Source: Ligula intestinalis
Taxonomy: Eukaryota; Platyhelminthes; Cestoda; Diphyllobothriidea; Diphyllobothriidae
NCBI GenBank assembly: GCA_036362985.1
Contig: JAYGXS010000001.1
Coordinates: 21,963,705 to 22,027,704, forward strand
Direction of reading: 5' to 3'
Length of the DNA stretch: 64,000 nt
Numbering within the stretch: position 1 is the stretch's first letter; every line of letters starts with the position of its first letter. The position numbers were made by a program, and so were the translations under genes. Below the pieces are notes generated by a model. It was given only the letters and a program-made list of their open reading frames with translations, made no database searches and was not told the DNA's origin. Shown here one piece after another: positions 35,206 through 45,400 of this stretch.

Positions 35206-36692
35206 GGATGATTTCCCAAAACCATCCTATTGTTTCTACATCCTTTGAGATACGCTGGACTAAGCCAGCTAGATGCTCACTTGAATTCGCCGATTGGGTC
35301 GTCACTGAAGTAAGTGATTACGCGTGTGTCAAATCCTCCACTCAAATATCGATCTTCACATTTCGTCAGAGAGAGAGCAAGTGCACCACCATTATGAGAG
35401 CAAGTGCACCACCATTCGAGTTGGCAAATCCGGTTCTTCAAACGGCACGGCTTACCGACTGAATGACATACCATTGAAGGAAGTGAACGCCCAGAAAGAC
35501 TTGGGAGTCTGGATCACACCCTCGCTTAAACCATCCCTGCATTGCACAAAGGTAGCCAAGTCCGCGATGTCGATCCTATACCTCGTCAAACGAGCTTTTT
35601 CTACCTTCAATGAAGAGTGCTTCACAAAAGTCTTCGGAACCTTCGTACGACCGCACCTAGAATCCGCTATCCAAGCTTGGGGACCCTGGGCCAGGAAAGA
35701 CATCAACATCCTGGAAAAGGTACAACGGCGCGCAACCAAACTTGTTATGGGGCAGGGCTCGCAGCCTTATGAAACACGGCTGTCGAATCTCAACCTCTTC
35801 CCTTTGCGCTACAGGCAGCTTCGGGGGGACCTGATACTAGCATTCCGCGTATTACGTCTTCAAGACTGCTGTCTTATATCAGGGGATTTTTTCGAATTAG
35901 CAACGACCACGAATCTGAGGGGTCATCCCCTCAAATTAAAGGTGACAGGGGCCAGGCTGGACGCTCGGAAACACTTCTTTTCAAAAAGGGTGGTCGGAGC
36001 GTGGAATGCGCTTCCTCAGGACGTTGTTATGTCGGAATCGCTAGAGGGTTTTAAGCAAAAACTGGATCGATATAGCAGTGCACGATGGACCAGAACTGAC
36101 AATTTGCAATAACAATAATGCTACTTCCAATTTTTCAGTAGTATTAGTTTTATATCCATTCACGTTTGCTATTTATAACGCCCTCCCACACATAGCCTCA
36201 TGCGAAGGTCTCCGCGGTCTACCCTACTTGGCTATCTGCGTACCGTGATTACCCGCTGGCGATCTTATCAGCCAGACCTGCCGGTCTAAACAGTCACCCT
36301 TGGTTCGACCCAAAGCGGACTGTCGACGATCTGGACGGATGCCTCTGTTTTTCCATTTCCGTTGGCGGAGTCTGCCATCAGCACGGAAAAATCAGGACGT
36401 GGCTTCCACACGGTGATGATCCTGGGAACCTTTGCAATGCCCCCCCCCCAGTGGGAACCCCCTTTTTTCTCCTAAATCCCACGCATTACCCCCACAAGGG
36501 CGACAGTTTTTCTCCTAAAAATCCCTGAGGAGTTTTTTCACTGTCTGCTCCTATTTTCATCCTATGACTCAGGACAACTGGCCTCGCCAACAGTCTAAGC
36601 AACAAATTTTTTGCTACCACTGCACATATGTACAAATAGGGCACTCAAAGGAATTTTTCCTACATACCCTCAATATACTGATACTGATAGAT
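35206..36692 (+). mobile_element. CR1-type LINE, 3' part without catalytic core
   Basis: The frame ending at 36112 encodes the post-catalytic part of the same CR1 family as at 16460: 'KEVNAQKDLGVWI', 'CTKVAKSAMSILYLVKRAF', 'KVQRRATKLVMGQG', 'RYRQLRGDLILAFRVLRLQD' and 'GAWNALPQDVVMS'. The reverse transcriptase motifs are absent, so this copy is 5'-truncated at about 35370. A 23-base direct duplication (GAGCAAGTGCACCACCATT twice, 35377-35419) sits at the truncation. The 3' UTR to about 36692 has the GACAGT...ACTGTC inverted repeat (36502-36545), CCCTCAATA and an ACTGAT tandem tail. From 35206 to 35370 the origin is uncertain. Confidence 0.8.
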
Positions 36693-36699
36693 ATGCAAT

Positions 36700-36880
36700 C
36701 TACTGTATAAGACAACAAGTCCATGGCCCAAGGATTAGAACATTGTACTTCCAACAAACGGACCGCGAGTTCGAGCCTCGGGTTTTGCAACACCTGGGCT
36801 TGGGTGTGGCTGACTGATGAAGGCCAATAAGCCTGAAATGGTCATCAAGGTTTCCCTTGTCTTCCTTGGTAATGTTCTTC
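36700..36880 (+). mobile_element. tRNA-derived SINE copy
   Basis: A-box-like 'TGGCCCAAGGATTAGAAC', B box 'CGAGTTCGAGCCTCGG', then the tail 'GGTGTGGCTGACTGATGAAG', 'CCAATAAGCCTGAAATGG' and a CTTGTCTT block. It lies directly after the CR1 3' tail, as though inserted into or mobilised next to it. Confidence 0.65.
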
Positions 36881-37087
36881 TGTACATCCAAATTACAGAC
36901 ACGAAATAATTAATACTGAAAACAGCACTCAGTCGGTCACTAAGCTTAGCGTTTTTTGGGATCAGCCATTAGCTTACGTGCTCTCACCGGTCCTCGGAAA
37001 TATGTGGAAGTATACGGACTGCAGAACCTGCATAGTGGTTTCGTTTTGTGTGTGCTTCTGTGTGTTTGGCCATAAACAAGCCGCGCG

Positions 37088-37470
37088 GAAGATGCGCTGG
37101 ACCAACACGGGGCCGATCAGGGCACGGCAGGCGGCATTCGGGTTGCGATCCCGTAACAAATGCCAAACATGGGAGTTGGGAGGTGGGAGCGGCTTCGGCC
37201 GCGCCAGCCACCTGCGCCTGATTCCGTCTCCCGCATCCTTGACTCTGTCTTTATATCAGCCACAGATTAGTGAGAAAGGGAAGAGAGGGGGAGTGCGGTA
37301 AATGCTGCTGCGCAAATCTACTATCGCTTACAACTAAATACCTCACAATTCACTGCGCTTGCTCTCATCTTGCGGAAGCAGGCGGTGGACATCATGGTAA
37401 TCAACGATCAACCTGTCGTGGTTGACTTCAAAACAGGCCGTGCTGTGGATGCGCTAGACCACGACAGGGT
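37088..37470 (+). repeat. Repeat A copy, one of the longest
   Basis: It starts 'GATGCGCTGGACCAACACGG', continues 'GATCAGGGCACGGCAGGCGG', 'ACAAATGCCAAACATGGGAG', a GAGAGGGGGAG tract and 'GCTGCGCAAATCTACTATCG', and ends 'GTGGACATCATGGTAATCAA'. This copy and those at 52270 and 59345 show that the family is at least 330-380 bp long. Its class is unknown. Confidence 0.7.
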
Positions 37471-38180
37471 ATGAACAGCTAACAGCGCGCGCCTAGTAGA
37501 CTGCACGTGAGGCCAGCCGTACACGACGGGGCTACGTCCCGACAGGCGCCGATATGCCGCGTCAGCTACACGCACCAAATCCCACCCTCAGCTGCCTCAG
37601 GCGGTCGACTGAAGCGTTGGAGAGGGGAGAGGCAGAAACGGATGCCTGCATTGAGGAATCCATCCTTACAATGCATTTCTCACTGATTCATCAAAACCTA
37701 TCATGACGACCCGCTATCAGTCATGACTTGGAAGGTTGCCTTCTAAGGTCCTTCTGAGGCCGTAATAGACCCTTCTTCATATGACTTTTGGCACTCTGGC
37801 TGATAGAAAATCAGAGCTAAACCAAGCCGTGCGTGGTACGGGTTTGTCAGACATTGCAACCGAGTCCACATACAGTCGTACTGACACTGGGTCTCATCGC
37901 CGGAGCACGGGTGAGGAAGGACGGTGTGCGATAGGTGATATGCAAGCCTGTCTTGTTATAAACTACTTCGCGCGCGGGTCATCACTGTATACTGCACTCC
38001 ATGAGACGCGCGTTGGATGCCGCTGCTTGCGACGGTTGAACTGTAGTGAGGGTGGAATTTCACACCGCAATAACTATGCCGCTATCAGAACGGTTCGCCA
38101 CATGCTGCATTATAAAAGGATCCTTCAAGGCAGCACAATTCACAACCATACTCGACTCCTCCTCCACCTTCCGAAATTCA

Positions 38181-38430
38181 GACGCATTCAGATTTATTAT
38201 AGTGAGGGAAGAAACGCGCCGAGGTCGACCTCACTCTCTCCCCCACCGCATAGTGACCGCCTAGCTTTTCGGGCACCCGCAGTGGGGTCTGAAACCCAGT
38301 GGCAGCGCGAGCGCAGTCACCAACAGGGAATCAGAAGTGAGACAAGTGCCAGCGCCTTCCAGGCCGCAGGGACCGTGGTTGGCTGAAGACTGGCATTGCA
38401 TGTGCATACAGACCATTGGATCTCAGAAGG
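38181..38430 (+). repeat. Dispersed repeat B, copy 2
   Basis: Direct repeat of 5373-5625. It ends about 110 bases from the donor side of exon A. Confidence 0.75.
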
Positions 38431-38541
38431 GTGAGAGCAGCCCTGCATGAAGCCTGGGCCAACACCCTCCTGAGAGGGACACACACACAGAGAAATAGAG
38501 TGAACAGACTGGGAACAAGTAGCAGGGTAGGAAGTACTCAC

Positions 38542-38707
38542 CAAACAGATTGACTATCAGGGCGAAGAAGGGCTCCGTTCGCTGCATGATAAAATTCTGA
38601 ACCTCTATGGATGAGGTTTTCCAGGCGGCATACTCAGCACTCTTTGAATTCATTGCTGACTTTAGATGTTTCTTGCCACCGTCCATGCCGGCGTCTAGGA
38701 AGTCGAT
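38542..38707 (-). CDS. Internal exon A of an unrecognised minus-strand gene
   Basis: The minus strand has an acceptor (GCTCATCTTCCTAG) followed by 166 nt open in one frame, up to a consensus GTGAGT donor. An in-frame TAG lies in the acceptor itself, so the exon cannot extend upstream. The translation begins 'IDFLDAGMDGGKKHLKSAMN', continues 'SKSAEYAAWKTSSIEVQ' and ends 'NFIMQRTEPFFALIVNLFG'. It is mostly helical in character and resembles nothing I can name with confidence. It ends in phase 1, while exon B starts in phase 0, so at least one exon between 38.5 and 28.1 kb is unaccounted for if they are one gene. Confidence 0.5.
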
Positions 38708-38849
38708 CTAGGAAGATGAGCATGGGCATAAGAAGAAGGTGGAGGAGTGCATTTAGGCCGAAAACGCAGAAGGTATACAGTATGTGTGGCGCTCCGACAT
38801 GAGGACATTGGGGTCAAGAAGCATCAGCCCTGCAGACCTATCCCCAAGA

Positions 38850-39284
38850 CTAGAACGCCGAGAATACCCTCGGCTGACCGTTCCATGCTAGCATAACAAC
38901 TTTACAACCTGGACAGGCTTGCCTTTTCATATAACATAAATGCGTTACGCATAAGCAGTCACATGAAGGACCCGAAAAGACTTTTGGCTTCTTGCCTAAT
39001 TCTTTTCCTGTTTCGTAATACAGTCTACAGTGCCTAAAGGAGCGAAACTTCGAGTTCCGGAAAGTAGTTGAGAAGACCCGGATCCCATCACTGGAACAAG
39101 AACTGTATTCCTTTGGCTTTTCAGATCCATGCCTGAAGTCATCATTAGAGACAGCAGTGGATGCAGTCTCCACTGTTCCCTCTCGGTAAAATAAATGTAG
39201 GTGCACATGCGAAGTAGCCACCCTTCTAGCCTTCTGTTTTACAGAAAGCATTTTTGGTAGATCCTTCGTTGAATCGCAGTTCAT
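38850..39284 (-). other. 144-codon open frame, doubtful
   Basis: The minus frame 39284-38850 has no known domain or repeats and no conserved neighbours. It lies just upstream of exon A on the same strand and might overlap another exon, but composition and splice context do not support a gene call. Confidence 0.2.
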
Positions 39285-39294
39285 CGTATGTACT

Positions 39295-39705
39295 GTAGGT
39301 TACCTAACTCATGAAATCTAAGAATTTTTACAAGTAACTCCCTGTTTCTCAAAAGCAACCGAAGCTGCGGCCCCCAAAGTCTTGCAAAAATAAAGTAATG
39401 AGCGTTTTTCATAATAGGGCATATTGTGATTAATGAAGGAATTTGAAGTTTTATAGAAGTACCGGCTATTTCAGCAAAATGGAAAATTTCGAAAAATTGG
39501 AAATCGGACGTACTAGGCAAACTTAACTTTTACATCTAGAGAAAGTTTGTTCATGCAAAACCACCGAGTGAATTTAGTAGCACGTGTGATATTTCGTTGG
39601 AAAATATTTTTTGCAAAAGGTTCGGATATATGTGTTTCCATATTACGTGGAATATAATGCATGGATGTTACCGAACAGCCCGAATTTCGAGTGTGTATTC
39701 TAACA
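39295..39705 (+). repeat. Dispersed repeat H, copy 2
   Basis: Partner of 34800-35205 in the same orientation, 4.5 kb away. See that entry for the shared blocks. Confidence 0.5.
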
Positions 39706-41569
39706 CGTTTTCACGAGAACTGTTAGTTGTTTCTTTCGTCGGACTAAGACAACCACGTTTTCTCTTGATATGGTCCATTGGGAGATCACAAGAGTTATAT
39801 ATTTCTCAAGCTCACGTGCGGACATGCCGGTCAGGGACTAAGAAATTTAAATGGAATTGTCAGGGGCAATTGTAAACATACCTAATTTTGCACACTAAGA
39901 GTTATTGCCTTCCACCATATTTTTGCAATTATTTCGATATTTCTCTTACGAAGAGGTTCAGATCTTCCTTTAAAGGTTAATTAAGACTTTACGATTTTCA
40001 CTGGCTTCAGTCGATTGACCATAAATGATGATTATATTCTACGTGCTTGCCAAAACCTTCAAAATAAGATATATCTTAAAGGCATTTACCTAAACAACGA
40101 GCTTTTAAACACTTATTCTTATGCAGCTGTCTGTGTGTGTCAGGGTTTCAGAACCATCCAAACATGTCAACTCAATGCTGAGAAAAGTAAAAGTTCACGA
40201 CAGAAGTCGCGAATGAATGTGCCTAAGATTGATTTAAAAAAATCTATAACACGTTACTTCTTGAAAAAAATAGCTTCAGTCGTATATTTTGGCGTCGGAT
40301 GTCTGCGTACTTTATATTTTTGAAGATTAAGTCAAGATCAGAATGGAAAATTTTGGCCAGTTTTGGATTGCCTTAAAAATTAGGGATACACCCTCCATTA
40401 TAAATGGAAGAGCTAACTTTTCTATGTAAATCGGAAAAGTTTTCAGTATATTTGGTTACTTCTAGGCTCAGTTCTACAATAAAAAATGCAGAGCAGAGTG
40501 GCAATAATATCAAAGGCGATTTTTGCGAAATATATTTCACAATGTCCCGCGACAACTCACTCAAATGTATGTTATGTTACCTGTCGTCAACTTTGTATTG
40601 ACTGTACAATGGATGAAGTTATTATATACTAATAAAGTCCTCATTCGTATGCCTGGCCTGCAACCCTTCAAATATACACTATGCTTTTGAATTGGGTATA
40701 GCAAATAACAGCCATATGAGTTTATTACTCGATTTGATAGCACAGAACTTAGCAGATTTACAAAATTGAATTTTTTAAACTTATTTCGCTCTTTTTTCCT
40801 AAAAATAATTCACTATCTAATAGTTGCACTACCATCAATTTCATGGACGCAAAACAAAATTGTCCGTTTTGTGTACAGATATAATTAAAAAGTTCCTGCT
40901 CTTTATGAATGTAATTTTATAGTTCAACATGCACACACAAGAAGTTCTTTTACGCCGTGTTTGATAGCATAGGAAATTCCTCGGATATCAACAAACGCTG
41001 AATTTCACCCATTTCCGCCTCTATTTTCTCCCAGTATACTGACCTCAACGGAATTCAATTCTAATTAACAGCATTTTGCGCCTCAAGTCAATCCAATAAA
41101 CTAAATAAACAACCTCAACTGTGTGTTAAATCCCCCAATCCCCAACATTTCATCAGATATGTAATCTACTGTACCAGTTGGTGACATACTTTGCGAAATG
41201 TGTCTGATTTAACAAACGATCACTAACTAATGATGAACTAGTCCGAACGCACATTCCCCAAAACACCAAACTAATAATGAACGACCCTCAGTTAAATGAA
41301 AACGTAAAATAACTATTGTAAGTACTGCTTTGTTGATGAGAAAAAAACATTTTAAGGGCACACCGCAATGTCGGAAACGCGAGCATTTGTGTTACCTCAG
41401 CAGACTCAAGTGATGCTGAGTCACGACGCTTTTCCGTGACGCCAAATTTAGCCTACACAAGTGCTCATCCGTACGCTGCTACATTTGAGCCTGATCCGAT
41501 AGATAGACATCACACATACACCAGGTGCACACCTTCTCGCGATGGTTCGCTCTACTCATACACGTGTTG
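39706..41569. other. AT-rich stretch, no recognised feature
   Basis: About 1.9 kb of markedly AT-rich sequence without open frames of note. If the minus-strand gene is real, its promoter or first exons could lie here, but nothing can be pointed to. Confidence 0.45.
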
Positions 41570-42260
41570 ATGTTGTGAAACGGAGACAATACTCGTTGGT
41601 AAACGTTCACCGGTCGCTCACTCGTTCCGTTCTGTCTTTGGACTCGCTCTTTCACGAACCTCTAGCGTAATGATAAGAGTTGGACCTCTGATCGCAGGTT
41701 CAAGCCTCGGGTACTTCACCACCTCGGATTGGCTATGGCTGGCTGCGGACGGCCAATGAATCAGCAAAAACCAGTCTCCAGTCTCCCTTATCTTTGCCGA
41801 CAGTGTTCGTCTAGACGACAATACTTTCCAGTGAAGTGACATGTCTTGACGACTACTGGAAGGAGTAATTAGAGCGATGACAAGGACTGAAACGGTGATT
41901 TCAGGCTTGTTGGGCATCATCAACACTCTAGGCACGCAATCATCCACATAGCCTCGCCAAGGTTGATGGCCTCCGGCTGACACAGGGTCATACAACTACT
42001 TGTCAGACTGCGGCATCTCTCCCCTTCTTTTCACACCCACCATGTTCCAGTGCCAAACAGACAGAGCCAAAACGATCGGAACGATAGGCGTGGGTGGACG
42101 CACTTTCTGTTCTGTCATACAGTCATAGTTTACACGATATTGAGAGCTTCTCTCGAACGTTGCATCATGGCGAAAAAGAGAAGGCGTCACAGTAAGTGTA
42201 ACCAAGGTGTCAGCCACATAATCCTGTCAAACGAAATGGCTGACATGTCGTGAGGATGAC
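41570..42260 (+). mobile_element. Composite tRNA-derived SINE upstream of cathepsin B
   Basis: The 5' head (GTTGTGAAACGGAGACAATA, then CTCACTCGTTCCGTTCTG) precedes an A box (CTAGCGTAATGATAAGAG), a B box (GCAGGTTCAAGCCTCGG) and the family tail 'GGCTATGGCTGGCTGCGGAC', 'GGCCAATGAATCAGC'. From about 42065 the 3' end ('CGATCGGAACGATAGGCGTG', 'GGTGGACGCA', 'CTTCTCTCGAACGTTGCATC') matches the other long copy at 50140-50610 (-). Between tail and end, about 41790-42060, this copy holds some 270 bp that the other lacks. That insert includes the exon-B-like piece at 41940-42020. The element ends about 230 bp before the cathepsin B start codon. Confidence 0.7.
41940..42020 (-). pseudogene. Diverged copy of the middle of exon B
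   Basis: On the minus strand this piece encodes 'RCRSLTSSCMTLCQPEAINL' followed by 'GEAMW'. Exon B (27920-28138, same strand) encodes 'RCRSLTDSCLARCPPGAINF' followed by 'GDALW'. The frame is kept and most changes are conservative over about 25 residues. It then runs into a stop (C-L-E-C-stop), and no splice sites flank it. It is either a transposed exon fragment or evidence that exon B itself comes from a repeat family. Confidence 0.55.
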
Positions 42261-42487
42261 GCATCACGCCACGACTGCGGACGCAGACAACATGGTGAAA
42301 TTGGAGTGGAGCCCTCTCGACACTTTCACACCTCGCGTGAACGAGGGGCGGGGGGGGGGAGCGCGATCACGTGCTAGGCCCTGGCCAAGGCACCGCGTTC
42401 GGCGGACCAATCAGCGAAGCCTCGAGTCAAAACCTGGACAAAGATAAACACACGGCTGCGGGCGGTGATCAGTTGGACGTTTTTAAC
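42261..42487 (+). promoter_or_regulatory. Putative promoter/5' UTR region of cathepsin B
   Basis: GC-rich interval with a G9 run near 42350 between the SINE composite and the start codon. No TATA box is clear. The 5' UTR presumably begins here. The boundary is positional inference only. Confidence 0.35.
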
Positions 42488-45400
42488 ATGCTGCTAGGTT
42501 GTGCCGCTCTCCTCCTTCTCGCAGTCCAGTTCTCGTCCGCGAAGGAGGCCTGCGGAGTGCCCCGGGAGTTGACTGTCCGACCAGACGCTCCATTCATTCC
42601 ACTCTATGAACCCCTGACTCAGGAGATTGTGGATTATGTCAACAGGGTAAGTTTGCGGTTACTTTATGCTCTATACCCCGATCTTCGGGTTGTTGTGTGC
42701 GGCGTGCTAATTGTAGTTTCCCTTGTAGATCAATACAACGTGGCGGGCAGCGCCCTCAAGGCGATTCGGTAATCCGCTGGAGGCGAAACAGCAGCTCGGT
42801 GTCATACCGAACCCCAACCGGCGCCTGCTGCCAACCAAGTGCCATGAAGTCACACTGGCAAGAGCTACCGTCCTGCCGGAGACCTTTGACGCTCGCACCA
42901 ATTGGCCCAAATGCCCGACTATTGGAGAGATACGCGATCAGGGTAATTGCGGATCCTGTTGGGTGAGTCGTCTGCGACAACCGATAAATCTCTAGCTTTT
43001 TTGATTACACCTCCTTTGCCAGGGAGGGAAAAGGAGAACTCAGACAATCTTAACTTCGTTCTCCAATTAAGTCCGGAGGCCTAACATTGTTCTTAGAGAA
43101 TGTGGAAGAGCAAACTCGCGTTTTCTGATGCTACCGGCCGAACTTTGGGGATGGAAGTAGCCCAAGTTGATTTGGATTGAATTCGTTATGAGAGCGAGAA
43201 AGGGCTGCTCTGTGGTGTGCAGTAATCTACCGACTATTTAGTCGCGTTACAGCACCTGTTAGGGAGCACCGTTCTGTATTCTGCTATTTCAAGCCGCGCG
43301 CGTTTCTCGAGTTCTTATCATGTCTCCAATTGACTCCGCCATTTGAGATCTTTTTTGCATATGCTAAAAGCCTGAAAATTTGTTGCCAACTTTGGACTGA
43401 TGTCTGTGGCATCATTACAAGTTAATGCGACGACTAGAAACGTTGCCAGTGTCTTTGTCTCCCTTTCACGAAGTTAACAGTCATCGGTGAATTGAATGGT
43501 AAAAAAGCATGCTGAAGGTGTGCGCAGCATAAAGAGCTGAAACGTAAGTGGATGGTTGGTTTGGAAGACTAGCAGAACAGAATTTGGTCACACCCTTAGC
43601 GGCATCACTTTGTGCAACTAGCCATACGATGCATAAACTCATAAGGAATATAGACCCAGCCCTTATTCCTGAAAAGGGTTCACAGACCCTCCAAAGCTTT
43701 CGTTAGGATAAAAAACTAGTTCACCACCACACGTTTATTTGAAGCTAGAGTTACGTCATCCCTACCTGCTGCAGAAAGTGTCGTACCCAGCTGAAGGTCA
43801 AGTGTTGGGGGCGATATAATACCGCCGAAAGTTGAAGACGCGTAAATGTGCTTTTCTGTGATTGTGGGCATTATCAACAGGGGGATTATAACTGAAAATA
43901 GGACTACATGTGCCCTCTGGCATGTGTTCAACCTTCTTGGTTTGACAGGTTTTACTCACTTTGATCAGGTGGGGTACCGTTTCCCGGGCACAATTAGGAA
44001 ACCGTATTGAAGTGTGTTGTTGCAAAATCAGTTAGAGAGAGCCACTTTTAAGTCAGTCGGTTAAAATTGGGGTTATCGGATGAAAGTTTTCTGCATGAAA
44101 GTTACCCATGCATATAAATTTTCAGGCAGACGCACAAGCATTTCTGACGAAAATGCGGAGGCTGAACTTGGAAGGTTCTGTCAAAGAGGAGCGGCGGTGA
44201 CCCTGCAAGCACAACTGAATGCAGCCGCTGCACCTGAAGTCCGGCCGCATCAGGCAACTGCCCACCAGTTGTCCCTGGCTCCGAGGGTTGCCATCGGACG
44301 CTAAATTCGGTCCTACTCGAGACCGGAGTGGCTCCTAAATTTGACCCTTGCGAAATGAATTTACGTTAGAAACGAAACTTACCTCCAAATGGGGCTTGGT
44401 GTCACGGACTAAGTCATGCATAGCAAGCTTAACTGGGATGCTTAGTTCCGTCAGCAACTAAACCCACTAAACGCGGTGAAATTGGGGAAGACGAGTGAGC
44501 TAGATGCAGTGATAGTCTCTTAGCAAGTGCCAGCTGAGCTATTGAAGGAAGAGGGGAACCTGCGAGCTCTAATGGAGGAAGAATGGCAGGTTGAATGGAG
44601 CATATACTTCAGAGAGACGTCTAGCAGGGAATAGAAGACTCGTCCCATCAGCCGACCTTTTTAATTCACGAAGAACCAGCCTGATTCGGCCAATATAGCA
44701 TCATTACCGTAATCTGAACTAGGCGTAAATAAACTTGTACAACAGCATTCCGGGTTAACTTCCGTTGAAAAAACACTGCTCAGTAGAATATCTGTGGGAC
44801 CGGCTAGTCTTTTAGAGTTGGTCGAATGAACGTCTGTCGGTATGTACCCTGTCCTGAGAAAGTAAACACCCCTTCGAGACAGACCTTAGTTTTGAGTGGC
44901 CAAAGTCTACCGGGTTGTCCCCACTTACTTGATTATCCAAATACAGTAGCAACTGCTGATCTGAATTCTCCTCCCCCCACCTTTTAAACCAGGCCTTTGG
45001 AGCAGTGGAAGCCATGTCCGATCGGATCTGCATCCACTCTGGCGGCAAGAAAGTGGTGCGAGTGAGTGCACAGGATCTGGTCTCCTGTTGCGGAATCGCC
45101 TGCGGCATGGGCTGCAATGGTGGCCTACCCGAAGGCGCCTGGAAGTACTGGGTGAACTACGGCCTCGTGAGCGGCGGCCCCTACGGCAGCAATGACACCT
45201 GTCGACCCTACCAGATTCCGCCCTGCGCACATCGAACCAAGAGCGAACGACCCGAATGCAAGGGCATCAGCCGGACGCCGAAGTGCGTCCATCAATGCCA
45301 AACCGGTTATCCCAAGGCCTACAAGGAGGACATTAACTTTGGTGAGTTAATCGCGGTGAAAATGCGCTTCCCGGGTGGTAAGAAGGAGCGACCGCCGGGA

